A DNA stretch of 5,890 nt from an uncultured Sphingopyxis sp. (GTDB lineage Bacteria > Pseudomonadota > Alphaproteobacteria > Sphingomonadales > Sphingomonadaceae), in NCBI GenBank assembly GCA_937957805.1, contig CALFXW010000077.1, forward strand, positions 1 through 5,890, in the 5' to 3' direction. This document shows positions 1-5,890 of the stretch, piece after piece. Position 1 is the first letter of the stretch; every line of letters begins with the position of its first letter. The translations under genes and the position numbers were made by a program. The notes under the pieces were generated by a model, which saw only the letters and a program-made list of their open reading frames with translations, was not told where the DNA came from and made no database searches.

Positions 1-2
1 TG

Positions 3-314
3 ATTTTCAGTGCGGCGCTGGCCCGTCCGCTGAGCGGGGGCACGCTGGCCGAGCGATGGTTGTGCGGTTATGTGCTGACCGACGGCGTCTTTGCAACCTG
101 TCTGGAGCATCTGCGCAACGCGCCGACCAAATTGATGCGCGATTCAGGCTATGGTGCGGGCTATATTTACGACCATGACGTGCCCGATGCCCATGCTGGC
201 CAACATTTCTGGCCCGATGATGTCGCGCCGCAGCGCATCTATGCCCCCAATGATCGCGGGGTGGAAAAACGCATCCGGGAACGGATGGACTGGTGGGCGG
301 CGCGGCGGAAATAA
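3..314 (+). CDS. rarA: RarA-like replication-associated recombination protein, C-terminal part (5' partial)
   Basis: This is the end of a gene entering from the left edge; the frame is open from position 3 to the TAA at 312-314. RarA (MgsA) is a cytoplasmic AAA+ ATPase of the clamp-loader family that acts at stalled replication forks. From about position 111 the translation fits the RarA C-terminal domain: it contains HLRNAPTKLM, then GYGAGYIYDHD, a PDAHAGQHFWPDD stretch and a basic end, RIRERMDWWAARRK. No ATPase motifs are present because they lie far upstream. The first ~35 codons (3-110) do not match what I expect just before LRNAPT, where RarA usually has an APKSNA-like segment. None of the three forward frames restores it. 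The gene could therefore be a normal but divergent rarA, a rearranged remnant, or an assembly join. It converges on the epimerase gene. Confidence 0.72.
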   Translation: MFSAALARPLSGGTLAERWLCGYVLTDGVFATCLEHLRNAPTKLMRDSGYGAGYIYDHDVPDAHAGQHFWPDDVAPQRIYAPNDRGVEKRIRERMDWWAARRK

Positions 315-320
315 CCCGCC
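304..320. terminator. weak hairpin between convergent stop codons
   Basis: GGCGG at 304-308 can pair with CCGCC at 316-320 around a 7-nt loop that contains the rarA stop codon. The right arm touches the stop codon of the epimerase gene. It is the only hairpin-like element I found in the 5-bp convergent gap. The stem is only 5 bp and no T-run follows on either strand, so a bidirectional terminator role is a weak inference. Confidence 0.2.
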
Positions 321-1324
321 TAAATCCTATGATATTCCTTGTACCAATCGACAAAGCGCGGCACGCCAACGTCAATCCGCGTGGCGGGTTGATAGCCCAG
401 ATCCTGCTGGATGGCGTCGATGTCGGCAAAGGTTTCGGGCACGTCCCCTGCCTGTAATGGCATGAAGTTTTTGGTCGCCGTCTGGCCGCACGCATCCTCT
501 ATCAAGGTGACGAGGTGCATCAATTCCTCCGACCGGTGGTTGCCGATATTATAGAGGCGGTGGGGGCTGACGCTGCCGCCCGCCTTTGCCAGCCCGTCAT
601 CGGCAGGCGGGTTGTCGAGGCTGGCGATTACCCCTGCTATAATATCGTCAATATAGGTGAAATCGCGTTTCATTTGCCCATGGTTGTAAATGTCGATGGG
701 TTCGCCCGCCAAAATCTTGCGGGTGAAAATCCACATCGCCATGTCGGGGCGACCCCATGGGCCATAGACGGTAAAAAAACGCAGCCCCGTTTGCGGCAGG
801 CGATAGAGATGGGCGTAGGTCTCGCTCATCAATTCATCGGCCTTCTTGGTCGCGGCATAGAGCGATATCGGCTGATCGACACGGTCGGCAACGCTGAACG
901 GCATCACCTTGTTATTGCCATAGACCGAGGAGGAGGAGGCATAGACCATATGTTCCACCCCGCGATGGCGCGCGATTTCCAGCATATTGACATGGCCGAC
1001 GAGGTTGGATTGCACATAGGCGTGCGGGTTTTCGATCGAATATCGCACCCCTGCCTGCGCGCCGAGATGGACGATGGCGTCGAATTTTTCACCGGCCAAT
1101 GCGGTTTCGACCGCGTGCATGTCGGCAAAATCGACATGGTGGAAAGTAAAATTACCGCCGCCGAGCGTGGTGAGGCGCGCCAGCCGGTCGCGTTTCAACT
1201 GCACCGAATAATAATCATTGATATTGTCGATGCCGATCACCCGATCGCCACGTTCGATCAATTTGACGGCAAGGCTGCTGCCGATGAAACCGGCAATCCC
1301 GGTGACGATGATATTTTTGGTCAT
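320..1324 (-). CDS. NAD-dependent epimerase, UDP-glucuronate 4-epimerase type
   Basis: The 334-residue product is an extended short-chain dehydrogenase/reductase that should invert C4 of a UDP-hexuronic acid (UDP-GlcA to UDP-GalA in the best-known cases) in the cytoplasm, using bound NAD. The N-terminal Rossmann motif GIAGFIG spans residues 9-15, followed by acidic D33, which should bind the NAD ribose. HLGAQAGVRYS lies at about 87-96, the catalytic serine region YASSSSVYG at 128-136, and the YxxxK pair is Y156/K160. The segment TVYGPWGRPDM (about 185-195) is typical of UDP-GlcA epimerases; R192 is the likely ligand of the sugar carboxylate. Length is normal (family about 330-350). The ATG at 1324 is just 8 nt after the dehydrogenase stop codon and has only a weak purine-rich leader (TAAGAAAA), so translational coupling is likely. 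CapI and LspL are named relatives. The true substrate could be a UDP-HexNAcA, given the neighbour. Confidence 0.9.
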   Translation of the reverse strand: MTKNIIVTGIAGFIGSSLAVKLIERGDRVIGIDNINDYYSVQLKRDRLARLTTLGGGNFTFHHVDFADMHAVETALAGEKFDAIVHLGAQAGVRYSIENPHAYVQSNLVGHVNMLEIARHRGVEHMVYASSSSVYGNNKVMPFSVADRVDQPISLYAATKKADELMSETYAHLYRLPQTGLRFFTVYGPWGRPDMAMWIFTRKILAGEPIDIYNHGQMKRDFTYIDDIIAGVIASLDNPPADDGLAKAGGSVSPHRLYNIGNHRSEELMHLVTLIEDACGQTATKNFMPLQAGDVPETFADIDAIQQDLGYQPATRIDVGVPRFVDWYKEYHRI

Positions 1325-1332
1325 ATATTTTC

Positions 1333-2607
1333 TTACAACGTCCAGACGCGGGTAGGAAAGGCATCAACATCGATGCCCAGCGCATTTTTAAGGTCAACGA
1401 AAACACCCTTGGGCGTGACAAATTGCGCCAAGCCATCCGCCCCCATGGTCAGATAGGCGTCGTGCGGCACGGCGAGCAACACCAGATCATATTGTCCCTG
1501 CGGCGCGTCGATCAGCGACAGGCCATATTCGTGGCAAGCCTCCGTCGGTTCGGCCAGCGGGTCATGGACGCTGACTTTGTGCCCGCGCCGCGCCAATGCA
1601 GCAATAACGTCGGCGACCTTGCTGTTGCGCAAATCGGGGACATTTTCCTTGAACGTCAGGCCAAGTACCAGCACCGACCCACCGCGATTGTCGCGCGCGG
1701 CGTGCAGCCGGTCGGCCAGCCAATCGGCCATGCCATCATTGGTCGTGCGCCCCGACAAAATCACCTTGGGGTCATGCCCCATTTCGGCCGCCCGATGCGC
1801 GAGGTAATAGGGGTCAACGCCGATGCAATGGCCGCCGACCAGTCCCGGCGCAAAGGGCAGGAAGTTCCATTTGGTGCGTGCGGCGGCCAAAATATCCCAG
1901 ATCGACAGCCCCAAAAGCCCGGAAATCTGCGCAACTTCATTCATGAAGGCGATGTTGATGTCACGCTGCGCATTTTCGATGACCTTGGCCGCTTCGGCGA
2001 CCTTTATCGACGCGGCGCGATGCACCCCGCCGCTGGTGATGCGGCCATATAGGTCGGCGAGCGCGTCCAATGTTTCGGCATCCTGCCCCGCCACCACCTT
2101 GGTAATTTTATCGACGCTATGCACCTTGTCGCCGGGGTTTATCCGTTCGGGTGAATAGCCCAGCGTAAAGTCGCGCCCGCAGGTCAGCCCCGACGCGGCG
2201 GCGAGGGCGGGGCCGCACAAATCCTCCGTCACGCCGGGGTAAACGGTCGATTCATATACGATAATCGGGCGCTTTTCGGCATGGAGCATCGCGCCCACCG
2301 CCTTGCTGGCCGCAAGGACGAGCGACAGGTCGGGGCGGTTTGCGGCATCAATCGGTGTCGGCACGGTGACGATATAGACGTCCGCCGCCGGACATTGGGC
2401 GGGGTCGGCGGTCAAATGCAACGGCGCCGCAGCCAGCGCGTCGGCGCTTAATTCGCCGGTGCGGTCATGCCCGCTGCGCAATTCGTCGATGCGCGCGGCG
2501 TCAATGTCCAATCCCCAGACGGTGAAATGGCGCGACAGCGCGGCGGCGAGCGGCAGGCCGACATAGCCCAGACCAACAACGACAATATTCTGGACGTGAC
2601 GCGGCAC
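1333..2607 (-). CDS. tviB: nucleotide-sugar 6-dehydrogenase, TviB/WbpA (UDP-HexNAc) type
   Basis: The 424-residue product should oxidise C6 of a UDP-sugar to the uronic acid in two NAD-dependent steps. Visible features in order: Rossmann motif GLGYVG at 12-17; TVPTPID at 81-87; YESTVYPGVTE at 118-128; YSPERINPGD at 151-160; VAEAAKVIEN with the conserved lysine K208 at 203-212; the catalytic-cysteine motif GGHCIGVDPYYL with C261; and TFKENVPDLRNSK at 318-330 in the C-terminal UDP-binding domain. The SPERINPG motif is that of TviB/WbpA/WecC-like HexNAc dehydrogenases; UDP-glucose dehydrogenases normally carry NPEFLREG here. UDP-GlcNAc (or UDP-GalNAc) is therefore the better substrate guess. The start is GTG at 2607, with AGGA 6 nt upstream and an in-frame stop at 2626-2628. 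An ATG at 2609-2611 is out of frame. The gene lies 70 bp after hslU and 8 bp before the epimerase. The symbol is by family resemblance. Confidence 0.92.
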   Translation of the reverse strand: MPRHVQNIVVVGLGYVGLPLAAALSRHFTVWGLDIDAARIDELRSGHDRTGELSADALAAAPLHLTADPAQCPAADVYIVTVPTPIDAANRPDLSLVLAASKAVGAMLHAEKRPIIVYESTVYPGVTEDLCGPALAAASGLTCGRDFTLGYSPERINPGDKVHSVDKITKVVAGQDAETLDALADLYGRITSGGVHRAASIKVAEAAKVIENAQRDINIAFMNEVAQISGLLGLSIWDILAAARTKWNFLPFAPGLVGGHCIGVDPYYLAHRAAEMGHDPKVILSGRTTNDGMADWLADRLHAARDNRGGSVLVLGLTFKENVPDLRNSKVADVIAALARRGHKVSVHDPLAEPTEACHEYGLSLIDAPQGQYDLVLLAVPHDAYLTMGADGLAQFVTPKGVFVDLKNALGIDVDAFPTRVWTL

Positions 2608-2613
2608 CCATTT

Positions 2614-2617
2614 TCCT
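2614..2617 (-). promoter_or_regulatory. ribosome binding site deciding the GTG start of the dehydrogenase
   Basis: AGGA on the minus strand is 6 nt from the GTG at 2605-2607. It supports this uncommon start over the nearby out-of-frame ATG at 2609-2611. The in-frame stop at 2626-2628 rules out any longer version. Confidence 0.6.
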
Positions 2618-2677
2618 GACTTTGCTTATGTTGCGGCTGCGATAACAGTTTTGGCTTTGCGTCCCCTTAACGGCGGA

Positions 2678-3976
2678 TCATAAAATGAAACGCGACAGGT
2701 CGGCACTTTTGGCGATGCCTGCCAGCCGCTGTTCGACATAGGCCGCATCGATGTTGATGGTTTCGCCGCCGCGATCTTCGGCTGAAAAGCTGATTTCTTC
2801 GAGCAAGCGTTCGAGCAGCGTTTGCAGGCGGCGTGCGCCGATATTTTCAACGCTGGCGTTCACCTCTGCCGCGATGCGCGCGATGGCGGCCAGCGCGTCA
2901 TCGGCAAAGTGGAGCGTTACGCCTTCGGTCGCCAGCAAGGCGGCATATTGGGCGGGCAGCGCGGCGCGGGTGTCGCGCAAAATGCGCAGGAAATCATCCT
3001 CACTCAGCGCGCCCAATTCGACGCGGATCGGCAGACGGCCCTGCAATTCGGGCAGCAAGTCGCTGGGTTTGGCGATGTGAAATGCGCCCGATGCGATGAA
3101 TAAAATATGGTCGGTTTTGATCGGGCCATATTTGGTGGCGACCGTCGTCCCCTCTATCAGCGGCAGTAAATCGCGCTGCACCCCTTCGCGGCTGACCGAA
3201 CCGCCGCGCACGTCGCTGGTGGCGATTTTGTCGATTTCATCCAGAAAAACAATGCCGTTGCTTTGCGCATCTTCGATGGCGATGCGCGCCACATCATCTT
3301 GGTCGAGGCGTTTTTCCTCCTCCTCCTCCAACAGTTTTTTCCACGCATCATGGAGTTTGAGTTTGCGCTTTTTGCGCGGGGCCGCGCCGCCAAAGGCTTT
3401 GCCGAACATTTCGCCGATGTTGATGACGCTGCCCGGCTGCCCCGGCACTTCAAAGGGCATTTTGGGGGCTTCGGCCACTTCTATCTCCACCTCGCTATCG
3501 TTCAGCGAGCCTTCCTCAAACCGCTGACGGAAGGACAGGCGGGTGGCGGCGCTCGCTTCCTTGCCGGTCAGCGCGTCGAGCAAGCGTTCCATCGCCGCAT
3601 CGCTGGCGCTTGCGCTGACCGCGCTGCGCCGCCGTTCGCGTTCGAGCCGCACCGCCTCCTCCACCAGGTCGCGGACAATTTGTTCCACATCGCGCCCGAC
3701 ATAGCCAACTTCGGTGAATTTGGTGGCTTCGACCTTGATAAAGGGGGCGTCGGCCAATTTGGCAAGGCGGCGGCTGATTTCGGTTTTGCCGCAACCGGTC
3801 GGCCCGATCATCAAAATATTTTTGGGCGTCACCTCCTCCCGCAAATCGGGGGACAGGCGTTGCCGCCGCCAGCGGTTGCGCATCGCGACTGCCACCGCGC
3901 GCTTGGCATCATCCTGTCCGATAATATGTTGGTCGAGCGCGGTGACAATCGCTTTGGGGGTCAGGGCGTCGTTCAT
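2678..3976 (-). CDS. hslU: ATP-dependent protease ATPase subunit HslU (ClpY)
   Basis: HslU is the hexameric AAA+ unfoldase that feeds substrates into the HslV peptidase in the cytoplasm. The 432-residue product is full length (E. coli HslU is 443). It starts with the family N-terminus (LTPKAIVTALDQHIIGQDDAK, residues 5-25). Walker A GPTGCGKT is at 58-65, the pore loop GYVG at 91-94, and Walker B GIVFLDEID at 241-249 with D246/E247. The I-domain between about 110 and 235 is rich in charged residues and has a run of glutamates at 217-221. Later motifs are LLPELQGRLPIRVEL at 307-321 (arginine-finger region) and the sensor-2 motif GARR at 380-383. The C-terminus SRFIL is the tail that docks in HslV. 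The ATG at 3976 has AAAGG 6 nt upstream. The gene follows hslV by 64 bp in the usual order, so the two are probably co-transcribed. Nothing essential is missing. Confidence 0.98.
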   Translation of the reverse strand: MNDALTPKAIVTALDQHIIGQDDAKRAVAVAMRNRWRRQRLSPDLREEVTPKNILMIGPTGCGKTEISRRLAKLADAPFIKVEATKFTEVGYVGRDVEQIVRDLVEEAVRLERERRRSAVSASASDAAMERLLDALTGKEASAATRLSFRQRFEEGSLNDSEVEIEVAEAPKMPFEVPGQPGSVINIGEMFGKAFGGAAPRKKRKLKLHDAWKKLLEEEEEKRLDQDDVARIAIEDAQSNGIVFLDEIDKIATSDVRGGSVSREGVQRDLLPLIEGTTVATKYGPIKTDHILFIASGAFHIAKPSDLLPELQGRLPIRVELGALSEDDFLRILRDTRAALPAQYAALLATEGVTLHFADDALAAIARIAAEVNASVENIGARRLQTLLERLLEEISFSAEDRGGETINIDAAYVEQRLAGIAKSADLSRFIL

Positions 3977-4040
3977 TTCGGGCCTTTGGTCATGTCCAGA
4001 AAAATGGCGGAAAACTGCGCAACTTCACACGCAATTCCCA

Positions 4041-4589
4041 TCAAACCTCTATGGTTTCGATGGTGAATTGGTCGTTGGTATAGACGCAGATGTCGGCGGC
4101 AATCACCATCGCGCGGCGCGCCAGTTTTTCGGCGTCGGCTTCATATTCGGTGAGTGCGCGGGCGGCGGCATAGGCAAAATTGCCGCCCGAACCGATGGCG
4201 GTGACCCCGTGCGCGGGTTCGAGCACATCACCATTGCCGGTGAGGACGAGCGTTACCTCTGCATCGGCGACGATCATCATCGCCTCCAGATTGCGCAGAT
4301 ATTTGTCGGTGCGCCAATCCTTGGCCAGTTCAACCGCCGCGCGCATCAATTTGCCGCCATGCGCCTCCAGCTTTTTTTCAAGCCGTTCAAACAGGGTGAA
4401 GGCATCCGCCGTCGCCCCCGCAAAGCCCGCAATCACGCTGCCGTCATGCAGGCGGCGCACCTTGCGCGCATTGGGTTTCATCACCGTCTGGCCCATCGAA
4501 ACCTGACCATCCCCGATGATGACAATTTTCTGGGGCGTGCGCACCGCCAATATGGTGGTGCCGTGCCACGGCGCTTTGCTGTCACTCAT
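4041..4589 (-). CDS. hslV: ATP-dependent protease proteolytic subunit HslV (ClpQ)
   Basis: HslV is the threonine peptidase of the HslVU complex; two hexameric rings form the chamber capped by HslU. I place the start at the ATG at 4589 (182 residues). The frame stays open upstream to a TTG at 4625, but that adds 12 residues unlike the family and would run over the promoter candidate at 4598-4626. From this ATG the protein begins MSDSKAPWHGTTIL. Removal of the first 10 residues exposes Thr11 as the N-terminal nucleophile. In mature numbering the catalytic partners are Asp17 (D27) and Lys33 (K43), and Ser124 (S134) lies in GSGGN. GFAGATADAFTLFERLE (55-71) and DWRTDKYLRNLEA (91-103) are strong family signatures. 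No Shine-Dalgarno sequence precedes the ATG, in line with a leaderless transcript. manC ends 41 bp upstream. Confidence 0.97.
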   Translation of the reverse strand: MSDSKAPWHGTTILAVRTPQKIVIIGDGQVSMGQTVMKPNARKVRRLHDGSVIAGFAGATADAFTLFERLEKKLEAHGGKLMRAAVELAKDWRTDKYLRNLEAMMIVADAEVTLVLTGNGDVLEPAHGVTAIGSGGNFAYAAARALTEYEADAEKLARRAMVIAADICVYTNDQFTIETIEV

Positions 4590-4597
4590 GCGGGCAG

Positions 4598-4626
4598 ATA
4601 TGGGAAGCCGGTCGGCTCTGTGCAAG
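4598..4626 (-). promoter_or_regulatory. candidate heat-shock (RpoH-type) promoter for hslVU
   Basis: Read on the minus strand, CTTGCA (4621-4626) is followed by exactly 17 bp and CCATAT (4598-4603). This is close to the alphaproteobacterial RpoH pattern as I remember it (CTTGAA, about 17 bp, CCATAT or similar), and hslVU is a classic heat-shock operon. It fits the vegetative TTGACA/TATAAT pattern less well. The -10 element ends 8 nt before the hslV ATG, so the transcript should start at or within a few nucleotides of the ATG. The site fills most of the 41-bp gap after manC. Function is inferred from sequence and context. Confidence 0.6.
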
Positions 4627-4630
4627 CGTC

Positions 4631-5665
4631 CTATTTGCGTAATTCGGCGATGCGTTTCACTTCCTGCGCGCGGTCACGCGGGATGATGAGTATCTCATCC
4701 CCCTCAGCAATCACCACCAGATTGTCGAGACCCAGGATGGAAATACGCTGCCCGCTCCCCGCGCGGAGCAGATTGCCCGTCGCGTCCAGTGCCAGCACAT
4801 CGCCCACCAGCGCATTGCCCGCGCCGTCTTGGGGGAGGAGGGCGTGCATCGCCTCCCACCCGCCGACATCCGACCAGCCGGGATTGACCGCCGCGACGAC
4901 CAGATTTTCCGCCCCCTCCATCACCGCATAGTCGATTGATTCGGATGGGCAGGCGGTAAAGGCCGCCGCATCGGGGCGCAGCATTGCGCCTTCGCTGGCC
5001 GTGCTGGCCATGGCAGCGGCGATATGTTCGGCGATATCGCCGCGTTGGCGCGCCAGTTCGTGCAAATAATCGCCCCCGCGCATCAGGAAAATCCCGGCGT
5101 TCCAATAATGGCCGCCCGCAGCCAGCATCGCCTGTGCCTTGTCGTGCGGCGGCTTTTCAACAAAGCGCGCCACCTTGTGGAGCGTGGGGGAAAGCGGCTC
5201 CCCCGCCGCGATATAGCCGTAGCCGGTTTCGGGGCGCGTCGCCTCTATCCCAAAGGTGGCGAGCGCGCCATCCAGCACCGTTGGTAGCGTATCCCGCACC
5301 CCGGCAATCAGCGCGTCAGGCGCGGTCATCACATGGTCAGACGGCATCACCAGCATCGGCGCATCACCCGCCAGATGCGCGGCGAGCGCGATGGCAGGCG
5401 CGGTGTTGCGCGCGGCCGGTTCGATGAGGATGCGCGCACCCGTCACCCCCTCTGCCGCCAGATCCTCCGCCACCAAGGGGGCGTGGCTTTCGCCGCATAC
5501 GATGATCGGCGGGGCGAAAAGGTCGCGTGCGGCGGTGCGCGCCAGCGTTTGGCGGAACATGCTGCTGTTGCCGACCATCGGCTGAAATTGCTTGGGGCGG
5601 GCGGCGGTCGAAACCGGCCACAGGCGGGTGCCCGACCCGCCCGACAGGATGACAGGAATAATCAT
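4631..5665 (-). CDS. manC: mannose-1-phosphate guanylyltransferase (monofunctional)
   Basis: The enzyme makes GDP-mannose from mannose 1-phosphate and GTP in the cytoplasm, supplying mannose, fucose or rhamnose units for surface polysaccharides. The 344-residue product starts with the nucleotidyltransferase signature: GGSGTRLWP at 9-17 and PKQF at 24-27. It continues with EPAARNTAPAIALAA at 82-96, MPSDH at 107-111 (metal/GTP site), PETGYGYI at 145-152, FVEKP at 168-172, WNAGIF at 188-193, SIDYAVME at 243-250 and GWSDVGGW at 263-270. It stops where the guanylyltransferase domain ends, so it lacks the C-terminal cupin phosphomannose isomerase domain of long ManC/AlgA proteins. I chose the ATG at 5665, which gives the family N-terminus MIIPVILSGG and has AGGG 8 nt upstream. 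The longer frame to 5779 would translate the hairpin repeats and is rejected. The gene lies 41 bp before hslV on the same strand. Confidence 0.94.
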   Translation of the reverse strand: MIIPVILSGGSGTRLWPVSTAARPKQFQPMVGNSSMFRQTLARTAARDLFAPPIIVCGESHAPLVAEDLAAEGVTGARILIEPAARNTAPAIALAAHLAGDAPMLVMPSDHVMTAPDALIAGVRDTLPTVLDGALATFGIEATRPETGYGYIAAGEPLSPTLHKVARFVEKPPHDKAQAMLAAGGHYWNAGIFLMRGGDYLHELARQRGDIAEHIAAAMASTASEGAMLRPDAAAFTACPSESIDYAVMEGAENLVVAAVNPGWSDVGGWEAMHALLPQDGAGNALVGDVLALDATGNLLRAGSGQRISILGLDNLVVIAEGDEILIIPRDRAQEVKRIAELRK

Positions 5666-5890
5666 GGCTATGGCCCTAATATGGTTTTGTGCGGATTGGA
5701 ACATGGGCGTGGATCCGGTGCGCCTGCGAAAGCAGGAGGAGCTTATCTGTGCTCCGGCGTATGCAGGAGGCGTTATCATTGTGCTCCTGCGAACGCAGGA
5801 GGCGTCTTATCTGTGCCCCTGCGAACGCAGGGGTCTAGGTCACATACCCATAAACAGGATTCCCAAGCGGCGTGAGTTCTGATTCAGTGT
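5666..5890. other. intergenic region upstream of manC
   Basis: No credible gene is visible on either strand. The region holds the manC ribosome binding site (AGGG, 5674-5677), the four-unit hairpin array, and about 57 bp of non-repeat sequence to the right edge (5834-5890). Open frames here only translate the repeats into low-complexity Ala/Gly/Arg/Cys peptides. I could not identify a convincing promoter for manC; it may lie within the region or beyond the right edge. Confidence 0.7.
5721..5833. repeat. four tandem ~32-bp palindromic (hairpin) repeat units
   Basis: Four inverted-repeat units begin at 5721, 5752, 5784 and 5816, a period of 31, 32 and 32 bp. Each has two 7-nt arms and a 4-nt loop. 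Arms are CTCCTGC/GCAGGAG in unit 3 (5784-5790/5795-5801) and CCCCTGC/GCAGGGG in unit 4 (5816-5822/5827-5833), both perfect. Unit 1 (5721-5738) and unit 2 (5752-5769) each have one mismatch. In unit 4 both outer arms change together so that pairing is kept. Loops are GAAA, GTAT, GAAC and GAAC. The 13-14-nt linkers share a TTATCTGTG-like core. The array starts 55 bp upstream of manC. Short palindromes of this type are, as I remember, frequent between genes in sphingomonads; a REP-like or MITE-like origin is possible. No transposase is seen. Confidence 0.85.

Noticed and set aside
515..1456. 313-codon open frame on the plus strand opposite the epimerase gene
   Set aside because: It is antisense to a full, motif-complete epimerase and the start of its neighbour's 3' end. 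It has no recognisable motif and is explained by codon bias of the opposite strand.
2608..2677. Possible terminator or promoter between hslU and the dehydrogenase
   Set aside because: I found no stable hairpin followed by a T-run and no convincing -35/-10 pair with proper spacing. Only the ribosome binding site is supportable.
4590..4625. Longer HslV starting from TTG at 4625
   Set aside because: The extra 12 residues do not fit the family N-terminus, the codon is a poor start, and the stretch overlaps the promoter candidate. The ATG at 4589 gives a typical alphaproteobacterial HslV start.
3714..4931. 405-codon open frame on the plus strand across hslU, hslV and the end of manC
   Set aside because: It runs antisense to three clearly conserved genes, crosses their gaps, and has a composition typical of a reverse-strand shadow in GC-rich DNA. 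No family is recognisable.
5666..5779. Longer ManC starting at 5779 or 5704
   Set aside because: The extension would encode the hairpin repeats as Ala/Arg/Ser-rich residues. Guanylyltransferases start just before the GGSGTRLWP motif, as the ATG at 5665 does.
5721..5833. Possible CRISPR array because of regular 32-bp spacing
   Set aside because: The repeated part is a short palindrome of about 18 bp with linkers of only 13-14 bp, and the linkers are themselves conserved. True spacers would be longer and unique. No cas genes are present.
5858..5885. Two GANTC sites (5858-5862 and 5881-5885) near the right edge, possible CcrM methylation control
   Set aside because: GANTC is the CcrM site in alphaproteobacteria, but two sites in a short non-coding stretch of unknown context are weak evidence for regulation.

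Overview
This GC-rich window looks like a chromosomal segment of an alphaproteobacterium, most likely a member of the Sphingomonadales. The basis is the alphaproteobacterial style of HslV and RarA, the GC-rich third codon positions, and a cluster of short intergenic palindromes of the kind I remember as common in sphingomonad genomes. The assignment rests on recall of families and not on a search.

Layout from left to right. (1) Positions 3-314, plus strand: the 3' end of a rarA-like gene, with the gene continuing beyond the left edge. Its last ~65 codons fit RarA well; the first ~35 do not. (2) A minus-strand block fills almost everything else. In transcription order it is manC (5665-4631, GDP-mannose synthesis), hslV (4589-4041), hslU (3976-2678), a TviB/WbpA-type nucleotide-sugar dehydrogenase (2607-1333), and a UDP-glucuronate 4-epimerase-like gene (1324-320). 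The block meets rarA tail to tail with only 5 bp between stop codons. (3) Positions 5666-5890, upstream of manC, hold no gene. They contain four tandem ~32-bp hairpin units (5721-5833).

Function. hslV and hslU together encode the two-component ATP-dependent protease HslVU (ClpQY). The flanking genes make activated sugars for surface polysaccharide: GDP-mannose from ManC, and a UDP-hexuronic acid plus its C4 epimer from the last two genes. Chromosomal hslVU is thus sandwiched between nucleotide-sugar genes. hslV has its own promoter candidate in the 41-bp gap after manC: CTTGCA, 17 bp, CCATAT. It resembles the alphaproteobacterial heat-shock (RpoH) promoter and sits so close to the ATG that a leaderless transcript is predicted.

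I see no clearly novel system here. The points most worth checking are the heat-shock/leaderless promoter of hslV, the tandem hairpin array before manC, the mismatched upstream part of the rarA fragment, and the mixed substrate signatures of the dehydrogenase/epimerase pair.
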